In this document: positions 6,171 to 11,543 of the stretch, piece after piece
Layout of the letters: every line of letters begins with the position of its first letter
Position numbering within the stretch: the stretch's first letter is position 1
Source: an uncultured Dorea sp.
GTDB taxonomy: Bacteria; Bacillota_A; Clostridia; Lachnospirales; Lachnospiraceae
Length of the DNA stretch: 11,543 nucleotides
Assembly: GCA_948468495.1 (NCBI GenBank)
Contig: CAOKJI010000020.1
Location: 1-11,543 of the forward strand
Direction: 5' to 3'
Notes under the pieces: model-generated
Database searches by the model: none
What the model was told of the DNA's origin: nothing
The model's input: the letters and a program-made list of their open reading frames with translations, nothing else
Translations under genes and position numbers: made by a program

Positions 6171-6465
6171 GGCAGGGGATAAGTGGGAGAGAAAATATCT
6201 GCATGCGGTGTGGTGGCATACGGGCATTCTTACGGGTATTACTACAAACGGGATTAAGACGGCAAACGGATTGACGAATGTGCTGACGGTCAGAATCCCG
6301 GATGTTTCTATAGAAGTGAAAACTGGGGATTATATTGTGGCGGGAAATTGTGAGGCTGATATGGAAACGCTGAAGGACTTGAAAGGGCAGGATTACTTCT
6401 GCGTAACCGGAGCACATTATAATCGTTTCGGAAGTAACCCGCACATAAAGGTGGTGGCGCAGTAG
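6124..6465 (+). CDS. Head completion (stopper-type) protein
   Basis: A 113-residue protein starting M-L-T-N-A-D-A-T-V-Y. It is rich in beta-strand-type segments (V-L-T-V-R-I-P-D, T-G-D-Y-I-V-A-G) and ends H-I-K-V-V-A-Q. It sits where the gp16-type stopper or head closure protein is encoded, between adaptor and tail-joining genes. I think it belongs to a small phage family now listed under a DUF name (possibly DUF6751), but I cannot confirm that here. Longer in-frame starts exist upstream (from 6067), deep inside the previous gene. ATG 6124 is chosen because AGGTGG (6110-6115) lies 8 bases upstream and the protein then begins at the conserved-looking N-terminus. The start lies inside the 3' end of the adaptor gene, so translation is probably coupled. 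Confidence 0.68.
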   Translation: MLTNADATVYHRVRDKAGDKWERKYLHAVWWHTGILTGITTNGIKTANGLTNVLTVRIPDVSIEVKTGDYIVAGNCEADMETLKDLKGQDYFCVTGAHYNRFGSNPHIKVVAQ

Positions 6466-6842
6466 TGGCAGGTAAGAAAAAGTTTTACATCAAAGCTCCT
6501 CATGGACAGAAAATAGAAACGAAATGCAAGGGAACAACGGTTTCTGTTGAACTGAAATGGAGTCCTGGGTTTGAAAGTGATAAGGAAGGGATGTTCAGCC
6601 GGAAGCAGTCTTTTGTTGACAGTGAATGTATCCGCAAGATGGGGCCGGAGACGCCCAGAAGAACCGGGATTTTGGTAAAGTCGGCTACCATAGGAACGGT
6701 AATCGGCAGCGGGGAGATTAACCAGATTACGCCTTATGCCAGAAGGCAGTATTATGAACATAAGACAAAGTCAAAGTGGTTTGAGCGTATGAAGAACCGG
6801 TATAAAGATTCCATATTGAAAGGGGCTGAAAAAATTGGATAA
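6465..6842 (+). CDS. Minor capsid / head-tail joining protein (gp10-like)
   Basis: A 125-residue basic protein with G-I-L-V-K-S, then T-P-Y-A-R-R-Q-Y-Y-E and K-W-F-E-R-M-K near its C-terminal third. This pattern is typical of the 'minor capsid protein' neck family of Firmicutes phages (HK97 gp10 / SPP1 gp16.1-like position). It is expected to act at the junction between closed head and tail tube. The GTG start at 6465 shares one base with the TAG stop of the previous gene, and AAAGGTGGTGG lies just upstream (6448-6458). The product starts M-A-G-K-K-K-F-Y-I-K. Confidence 0.78.
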   Translation: MAGKKKFYIKAPHGQKIETKCKGTTVSVELKWSPGFESDKEGMFSRKQSFVDSECIRKMGPETPRRTGILVKSATIGTVIGSGEINQITPYARRQYYEHKTKSKWFERMKNRYKDSILKGAEKIG

Positions 6843-7254
6843 TATCATTACATCCATCCGGGAACATATCATGAAGTGCCCTTTGATGGAAGGCGAAAGG
6901 ATTAATGTAGACTATATCGGGACGGATATGTCCTACTCGGTTGACCCGCTGCCCTGCGACCCAGTGATACAACGGTATACGGATGGCGGGGCTAGGAAAC
7001 AATTCCAGTTTGCACTTACCAGCAATGAGACATATGACGAAGACGCCCGCGTTAATATTGAAAACAGCGGATTTTACGAGGCGTTTGAGGACTGGCTGGA
7101 AGAGCAGAATATTATGGATATGCTCCCGGAGCTTCCAGCAGGGAAAACAGCGGCGGGATTTGAAACACTGAATAAAGGCTATCTGTACGATATAGACGGG
7201 AACTTTGCCCGGTACCGGGTGGAGTGCCGGCTGATTTACACACAGGAGGTATAG
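6835..7254 (+). CDS. Tail terminator-like minor capsid protein
   Basis: A 139-residue protein with a TTG start at 6835, overlapping the previous stop by 8 bases and 8 bases downstream of AAAGGGG (6820-6826). It contains acidic helical segments (F-Y-E-A-F-E-D-W-L-E-E-Q) and ends in a strand-rich R-Y-R-V-E-C-R-L-I-Y-T. The position matches the gp17-type tail terminator, which stops tail tube growth and joins the tail to the head. Similar proteins are often labelled 'minor capsid protein' in databases. Function is inferred from gene order and overall resemblance. Confidence 0.72.
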   Translation: MDNIITSIREHIMKCPLMEGERINVDYIGTDMSYSVDPLPCDPVIQRYTDGGARKQFQFALTSNETYDEDARVNIENSGFYEAFEDWLEEQNIMDMLPELPAGKTAAGFETLNKGYLYDIDGNFARYRVECRLIYTQEV

Positions 7255-7260
7255 GTTAAT

Positions 7261-7782
7261 ATGGCAGAGAATAAAGCAAAAATGGTAAAGCGGTATCAGA
7301 GGCTTGCTTTCATGAATACAAGTGAGACAGATGGTACGCCGAAATTTGAGAGAATGACGGGATTTACAACCCTGACGAACAGCAAAAATCCAAAAGAATA
7401 CAGCAGGCAGTATGTGGACAGAGCGTCCGAGGATACGGATGTTGTCGGGTATGCTCCGGCAACGGAATATTCTTTTGACCGGCACACAAACACACCGGTA
7501 CATGAACGGATTGCGAAGGTCCACGATGGGGAATTGACAGGGAGCGACGCGTTGGTAGATATCCTGGTGGTGGATTTGTTTACAGAAGACGACCAGAAAA
7601 GGTGTGTCGCAAGGAAAAGGACTTATGCGATTATTCCCGATGCAGACGGGGATGGAAATGACGCGCTGGTATATACCGGCTCTTTCAAGTCCAAATCAGA
7701 GGTAGAAACAGGATATGCGGTTCTGGATGAAGATAAAAAGATTGCAACGTATACGCCGGGAGCGTTACCGGCCGGAGAATAA
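7261..7782 (+). CDS. Major tail tube protein
   Basis: A 173-residue protein that begins M-A-E-N-K-A-K-M and runs F-M-N-T-S-E-T-D-G-T-P, then F-T-T-L-T-N-S-K-N-P-K-E-Y, an arrangement typical of siphophage tail tube proteins in Firmicutes. It polymerises as stacked hexameric rings around the tape measure. It has a conserved-looking central strand region (L-V-D-I-L-V-V-D-L-F) and ends in a Pro/Gly-rich tail. AGGAGG (7244-7249) sits 11 bases before ATG 7261. Neighbours are the tail terminator upstream and the assembly chaperones downstream, the normal order. Confidence 0.85.
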   Translation: MAENKAKMVKRYQRLAFMNTSETDGTPKFERMTGFTTLTNSKNPKEYSRQYVDRASEDTDVVGYAPATEYSFDRHTNTPVHERIAKVHDGELTGSDALVDILVVDLFTEDDQKRCVARKRTYAIIPDADGDGNDALVYTGSFKSKSEVETGYAVLDEDKKIATYTPGALPAGE

Positions 7783-7798
7783 GAAAGGTGTGATTCGG

Positions 7799-8149
7799 AT
7801 GACGGTTTGGAAATGGAATGATGTGGAACTGGAGATTGATCTGGAGGATGCGGATTTTCAGGAAAAATATGAAAATGCATTTGAAACCATGAAAGAGGAA
7901 GAGCAGAAAATAAAAAAGATTGGAAAGCTTTCTGAACTGACCAGATCGTATTGTGATATGTACTATCATTTGTATGATAGCATTTTTGGAAAAGGCACCG
8001 GGGAAAAACTGCTCGGAGGGAAACGAAATTCCCGAATCGCGGATGAATGCTATGAATCATTCCTTACATGCTGCAAGCAGGAAGTTCAGGCGTCAAATAG
8101 GAATAGGGCTTCCAGATTTCAGAAATTTAAAGTGATGGCTAAGAGATGA
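7799..8149 (+). CDS. Tail assembly chaperone, gpG-type position
   Basis: A 116-residue, largely helical and charged protein beginning M-T-V-W-K-W-N-D-V-E-L-E-I-D, between the tail tube and Gp15 genes. In siphophages this slot encodes the first tail assembly chaperone (lambda gpG, SPP1 gp17.5), which coats the tape measure before tube growth. I believe it matches a DUF family seen in related phages (possibly DUF6673), but this needs a search. The start at 7799 follows AAAGGTG (7784-7790). The frame is open upstream to 7715, but that part lies over the tail tube gene and has no ribosome binding site. The stop TGA at 8147 follows the rare codon AGA, and the next start is 4 bases later in the +1 frame. 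Confidence 0.7.
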   Translation: MTVWKWNDVELEIDLEDADFQEKYENAFETMKEEEQKIKKIGKLSELTRSYCDMYYHLYDSIFGKGTGEKLLGGKRNSRIADECYESFLTCCKQEVQASNRNRASRFQKFKVMAKR

Positions 8150-8153
8150 TGGT

Positions 8154-8729
8154 ATGAATTTATTTTATGAGGATTATCCTAAGTCAGTTTGTGTGGGTGG
8201 GAAGGATATACCAATCATTACGGATTTCAGGGAAATTGTTAAGCTGATGGATATGCTGAGGGCAGATAGCTTAACATATGAAGAAAAGATGTATTTGCTG
8301 CTGCAGTACTTTCAGGAGCAGCCAGAGGACTTAGAGAAGGCAGTGGATGCTTTATCGGATTTTGTGGCAATGAGAGAACTGGGAAGGCAGAATGCATCAG
8401 ATGTTCATAGTTGTGAGGAGGAAGACGAAAAGCCTCAAAGGGATGTATATTCTTTTGAGATAGATTATCCTTTTATTTTTTCTGCATTTCTACAGGATTA
8501 TGGGATTAATATCCGTACAATTCCTTATATGCACTGGTGGGAGTTTCGGATGCTTTTTTCCGGCTTGTCGGAAGGGACAGAAATTAAACAACGGATTATG
8601 TACCGAAGTGTGGATTTGTCTGAGATTAAGGATAAAGAGGAACGAAAGAGAATCGCGAAAATACAACAGGCCATTCGGCTGCCGGATGCAGAACTTACGG
8701 ATTATGATATAGGGAATGCTTTTATGTAA
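8154..8729 (+). CDS. Gp15-family phage protein (second tail assembly chaperone)
   Basis: A 191-residue protein with the pattern of the Bacteriophage Gp15 family: an N-terminal D-F-R-E-I-V-K-L-M-D-M-L helix, a central acidic, variable linker (about residues 75-100), then I-D-Y-P-F-I-F-S-A-F-L-Q-D-Y-G-I-N-I, the H-W-W-E-F-R-M-L-F motif (around 127-135), and a C-terminal helical part with R-I-M-Y-R-S-V-D-L. It lies before the tape measure gene, equivalent to lambda gpT or SPP1 gp17.5*. It has only a weak ribosome binding site (AAGAG, 8141-8145), so reinitiation after the previous stop or a frameshift may drive its translation. Confidence 0.82.
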   Translation: MNLFYEDYPKSVCVGGKDIPIITDFREIVKLMDMLRADSLTYEEKMYLLLQYFQEQPEDLEKAVDALSDFVAMRELGRQNASDVHSCEEEDEKPQRDVYSFEIDYPFIFSAFLQDYGINIRTIPYMHWWEFRMLFSGLSEGTEIKQRIMYRSVDLSEIKDKEERKRIAKIQQAIRLPDAELTDYDIGNAFM

Positions 8730-8741
8730 GGAGGGCGGTTC

Positions 8742-8894
8742 ATGAAAAAGATTCAGTATCCTCCAGTCAAAAGGATATGGTATGTTTGTCCGGTATGTAA
8801 GACAAAGCTGCTGATTTACGAAGATACGGCAAAATGTACGGGGGTATTTATGAAATGCCGGACATGCAAAAATGAAATAGAGATTAAGATTTAA
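8742..8894 (+). CDS. Small zinc-ribbon protein (KTR/Com-like)
   Basis: A 50-residue protein starting at ATG 8742 after AAGGAGG (8728-8734). It has two CxxC knuckles: C16-P-V-C19 and C39-R-T-C42, with an extra Cys32. W13-Y-V precedes the first knuckle and K-N-E-I-E-I-K-I follows the last. This fits a zinc ribbon similar to the 'cysteine-rich KTR' proteins common in Firmicutes mobile elements, and more loosely to Mu Com, an RNA-binding translational activator. Both resemblances come from motif spacing only. It lies between Gp15 and tape measure in the same operon. A nucleic-acid binding or assembly role is possible but not shown. It is highly basic (about 10 Lys/Arg), which fits RNA or DNA contact. 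Confidence 0.8.
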   Translation: MKKIQYPPVKRIWYVCPVCKTKLLIYEDTAKCTGVFMKCRTCKNEIEIKI

Positions 8895-8950
8895 GCACTT
8901 TAAAATGAGCCATCGGAGCCTGTGCTGTTCGCCGAAAGGAAGGGAATAGT

Positions 8951-11515
8951 ATGGGTTACGACGGCTCTTTGAAATTTGATACTGCAATCAATGCGGCTGG
9001 TTTTAATGCGGGAATAAAGAATCTGGGAAATATTGCGAAGGGCGGTCTGTCTGTATTGGGCGGAGCTATTGCCGGAGTGACTGCAGCAATGGGCGCCGGG
9101 GTAACTGCCGCCGTCAATGTGGGAATGAGTTTTGAGAGCCAGATGTCCAAAGTGCAGGCCATATCAGGAGCTACCGGGGGAGAGCTAGAACAGCTTGCGG
9201 AGAAAGCGAAGGAAATGGGGGCCAAGACCAAGTTTTCCGCTACGGAATCCGGGCAGGCTTTTGAGTATATGGCAATGGCCGGATGGAAAACGGAGGATAT
9301 GCTGGGCGGCATTGAAGGAATCATGAACCTAGCCGCTGCTTCCGGGGAAGATTTGGCAGCTACGTCGGATATTGTGACGGATGCACTGACTGCTTTTGGA
9401 TTATCGGCGTCAGATTCTTCACATTTTGCAGACGTTCTGGCGGCTACATCTTCCAGCGCAAATACCAATGTGGGATTATTAGGAGAGACATTTAAATATG
9501 TGGCTCCTGTGGCGGGTGCATTAGGCTTTTCTGTGGAAGATACGGCTACGGCAATCGGATTGATGGCAAATGCCGGGATTAAGGGTTCCCAGGCAGGCAC
9601 TGCTTTGCGTGCGATTCTATCCAGGCTGACTACGCCTACAGATGAAGTAGCTGCGGCAATGTCCGAGTTAGGGCTTTCCATTACCAATGGCGATGGCAGC
9701 ATGAAGTCCCTGAATGAGATTACAGGGACTCTTCGGAGCAGTTTTTCCGGGCTGAGTGAGGCAGAGAAGGCAAGCATGGCGGCTACCCTTGGCGGGCAGG
9801 AGGCTATGTCTGGTCTGCTGGCGATTGTAAATGCTTCGGATGAAGATTTTAATAAACTGCAATCTGCAATCTATGGCGCTACGGATGAATTGACCGGATA
9901 CAGCGCCGCGGCTGAAATGGCAGAAACCGCGCAGAATAATCTGCAGGGTCAGTTGACAGCTATGAAGTCAGCCGCCGAGGGACTGGGGATTGAACTTTAT
10001 GAATCTGTTAAACAGCCCTTGACGGATATTGCAAAAACCGGCGTAGAGGCTATCCGGGAGCTGACGGAGGCATTCCAGAAAGGCGGTACGGAAGGGCTGA
10101 TTGAAGCCGGTGGAAAGCTGGTTGCGGATTTACTGACAGGGATTGCAGATGCTTTGCCGGATGTGATTACAATGGCAGTGCAGGTAATTACATCAATTAT
10201 TGACAGTTTGACGGCTAATACTCCGCAGATATTGTCTGCCGGTATACGGATTCTGCAGGCTCTTATAGATGGAATGATACAGATTCTTCCGGCTGTCGGG
10301 GAGTTTATTCTGAGCCTGATGACAGAACTGTATGCGCAGGTTAGCGCGCATGGGCCGGAGCTTCTACAAAAAGGGTATGAAATTTTAAGTAACCTTGTAG
10401 ATGGCTTCGTGCAGGCAATCCCGGAAATGCTGCCAAAGGTTTTGGATTTTATTCAGGGAATTGGGGAAAAGCTGGCTGAGGCGGCGCCTGTATTAATCCA
10501 GAAAGGCTTTGAGATTCTAAGTAAGCTGGTGGAAGGGATTACAACGGCTATTCCGATTCTGATTGCCAAAGTGCCGGAGATTATTACTACCTTTGCGAAT
10601 ATTATCAATGATAATTTTCCAACGATACTAGCAAAAGGCGTTGAACTGCTGGGCCAGCTGGCAATGGGACTTGTACAGGCGATTCCGGCGCTGGTTGCCC
10701 ATATCCCGGATATTATTCAGGCAATTGTAGCAGTATTTACGGCTTATAACTGGATTGGCCTTGGTGAGAATATTATAAAGTTCCTTGGAAATGGCATAAA
10801 GTCTATGGCATCTGCTGCGGTTTCGGCAGCGCAGAATGTTAAGACAGGGGTTATAAATGCAATTAAGAATCTTCAAAACACGCTGTCAAATCTTGGACAA
10901 AATGCGATTTCAGGACTTGGAAGTGCGATATCGAATGGAATTAGCAGTATTGTAAGCAAAGCGCACGATATTGTGTCGGGGATTCGGAATGCTTTTTCTA
11001 ATATGAATTGGGGAAGCATAGGAAGCAATATTATAAGCGGTATTGCGAACGGAATAGCAGGAGCGGTAGGCGGGCTGGTAAACAGCGCCATAGATGCTGC
11101 GAAGTCTGCATTTAACGCTGCGAAACGCGCGCTTGGAATCCATTCCCCGTCTACGTTGTTCCGGGATGAAATCGGTAAGAATATGGCTCTTGGAATGGGG
11201 ATTGGGTTTGAAAAGAATGTCCCGACAGGAGAGATGGAAAGCAGTCTGAAAGAGTCCGTCAAACGGATGCAGCATACGACGAGGCAGGTAACCGCCGTTC
11301 CGGTGAATACAACGAAGCAGGTTATATCAGGGACAAGTGGTCCGGGAGGTAATGCTCCGCAGGGATACCCGGATTTTGACTATGAGAGGATGGGAAAGGA
11401 AACGGCAAAATCCATGGAAGGAATGGGAGTCTACCTAGACAAGAAACCCGTAGGCAGAATTATGGCGCCGGTCATCGACGATGAGCTTGGCAGAATCGGA
11501 AAGAGGAAGACATGA
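8951..11515 (+). CDS. Tape measure protein, TP901 type
   Basis: An 854-residue tape measure. Residues about 30-58 are a hydrophobic Gly/Ala-rich segment. Residues about 60-350 form the TP901-type core (F-E-S-Q-M-S-K-V-Q-A-I-S-G-A, then T-K-F-S-A-T-E-S-G-Q-A, and G-S-Q-A-G-T-A-L-R-A-I-L-S-R-L around 212-226). Five 44-residue helical repeats span 380-599, followed by Gly/Ser/Ala-rich amphipathic repeats (600-725). A conserved C-terminal G-I-H-S-P-S-T-L-F-R-D-E-I-G-K-N-M-A lies at 729-746. It fixes tail length and is ejected with the DNA. At about 0.15 nm per residue (literature rule) the tail would be near 130 nm; this is an estimate. AAGGAAGGG (8936-8944) precedes the ATG. The TGA stop overlaps the next gene. 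Confidence 0.93.
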   Translation: MGYDGSLKFDTAINAAGFNAGIKNLGNIAKGGLSVLGGAIAGVTAAMGAGVTAAVNVGMSFESQMSKVQAISGATGGELEQLAEKAKEMGAKTKFSATESGQAFEYMAMAGWKTEDMLGGIEGIMNLAAASGEDLAATSDIVTDALTAFGLSASDSSHFADVLAATSSSANTNVGLLGETFKYVAPVAGALGFSVEDTATAIGLMANAGIKGSQAGTALRAILSRLTTPTDEVAAAMSELGLSITNGDGSMKSLNEITGTLRSSFSGLSEAEKASMAATLGGQEAMSGLLAIVNASDEDFNKLQSAIYGATDELTGYSAAAEMAETAQNNLQGQLTAMKSAAEGLGIELYESVKQPLTDIAKTGVEAIRELTEAFQKGGTEGLIEAGGKLVADLLTGIADALPDVITMAVQVITSIIDSLTANTPQILSAGIRILQALIDGMIQILPAVGEFILSLMTELYAQVSAHGPELLQKGYEILSNLVDGFVQAIPEMLPKVLDFIQGIGEKLAEAAPVLIQKGFEILSKLVEGITTAIPILIAKVPEIITTFANIINDNFPTILAKGVELLGQLAMGLVQAIPALVAHIPDIIQAIVAVFTAYNWIGLGENIIKFLGNGIKSMASAAVSAAQNVKTGVINAIKNLQNTLSNLGQNAISGLGSAISNGISSIVSKAHDIVSGIRNAFSNMNWGSIGSNIISGIANGIAGAVGGLVNSAIDAAKSAFNAAKRALGIHSPSTLFRDEIGKNMALGMGIGFEKNVPTGEMESSLKESVKRMQHTTRQVTAVPVNTTKQVISGTSGPGGNAPQGYPDFDYERMGKETAKSMEGMGVYLDKKPVGRIMAPVIDDELGRIGKRKT
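10088..10747 (+). repeat. Five tandem 44-residue repeats in tape measure
   Basis: The protein repeats with an exact 44-residue (132-base) period over residues 380-599. Conserved positions in the unit are Gly8, Leu15 (hydrophobic), Gly18 and Pro24; units 2-5 also share Pro2 and Leu12. Units 3 and 4 are the most alike (E-I-L-S-x-L-V-x-G). At DNA level the copies have diverged, so this is an old internal duplication that can change tail length in 44-residue steps. Confidence 0.8.
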
Positions 11516-11543
11516 TGGAAACAGGAGTAACCTTTGCAGACAG
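11515..11543 (+). CDS. Start of distal tail (Dit)-like gene (partial)
   Basis: Only the first nine or ten codons are visible (M-E-T-G-V-T-F-A-D). The gene is immediately after the tape measure, where the distal tail protein is encoded in SPP1-like phages, and the opening resembles Dit N-termini. ATG 11515 shares its first base with the tape measure stop. ATG 11512 in the same frame is possible, but 11515 has better spacing (6 bases) from AGAGGA (11503-11508). Confidence 0.6.

Noticed and set aside
6727..7524. 265-residue minus-strand ORF across the neck and tail genes
   Set aside because: It spans three well-supported + strand genes with their own ribosome binding sites, and its translation shows no recognisable domain.
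8956..9777. 273-residue minus-strand ORF opposite the tape measure N-terminus
   Set aside because: It is rich in Ala, Ser and Pro, as expected from reading an Ala/Gly/Ser-rich tape measure gene backwards. No independent evidence supports it.
1..11543. CRISPR arrays, tRNA genes, insertion sequences, att sites
   Set aside because: I saw no direct-repeat/spacer pattern, cloverleaf-type sequence, transposase or terminal inverted repeats anywhere in the window.

Overview
The window is part of the late (head and tail) gene cluster of a tailed phage or prophage with a long non-contractile tail. Every gene I can support is on the + strand, and the genes are tightly packed, often with overlapping starts and stops. 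Strong AGGAGG-type ribosome binding sites, moderate GC, the protein families and some TTG/GTG starts all point to a Firmicutes host, most likely a gut clostridial (Lachnospiraceae-like) bacterium. The host assignment is inference. No integrase, repressor, lysis gene or bacterial gene lies in the window, so it does not show whether this is an integrated prophage or a free phage.

Layout: the end of the terminase large subunit (1-253), portal protein (261-1700), and a MuF-type minor head protein (1709-3427). The minor head protein ends in an AT-rich C-terminal extension carrying a JAMM-type metalloprotease motif. It is followed by an overlapping, very acidic 42-residue ORF (3408-3536) and a terminator-like hairpin with a UACG tetraloop. 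Next come a phage-encoded Prp-type cysteine protease starting at TTG (3597-3884), a second terminator-like hairpin, the scaffold protein (3971-4585) and the HK97-fold major capsid protein (4609-5739). Then come four small head-completion and tail-joining genes (5745-7254), the tail tube protein (7261-7782), two tail assembly chaperone-type genes (7799-8149 and 8154-8729), a 50-residue zinc-ribbon protein (8742-8894) and the tape measure protein (8951-11515). The first bases of a distal-tail-like gene run off the end.

The gene order matches SPP1-like siphophages: TerL, portal, gp7/MuF, scaffold, capsid, gp15/gp16/gp16.1/gp17 connectors, gp17.1 tube, chaperones, gp18 tape measure, Dit. TerL and portal package DNA, scaffold and capsid build the shell, the four small proteins close the head and join the tail, and the tape measure with its chaperones sets tail length.

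Two parts stand out. First, Prp sits directly upstream of scaffold and capsid proteins whose N-termini both carry the L27-like Prp recognition motif (NLQLLA before DGG, DLQLFT before GG). This reads as a self-contained head maturation circuit, with the protease gene bracketed by two hairpins that could set its dose. Second, the AT-rich JAMM extension of the minor head protein, the overlapping acidic ORF and the hairpin look like a swapped-in cassette resembling MuF polymorphic toxin/immunity modules. That is the best candidate here for a poorly described system, but toxicity and immunity are inference.
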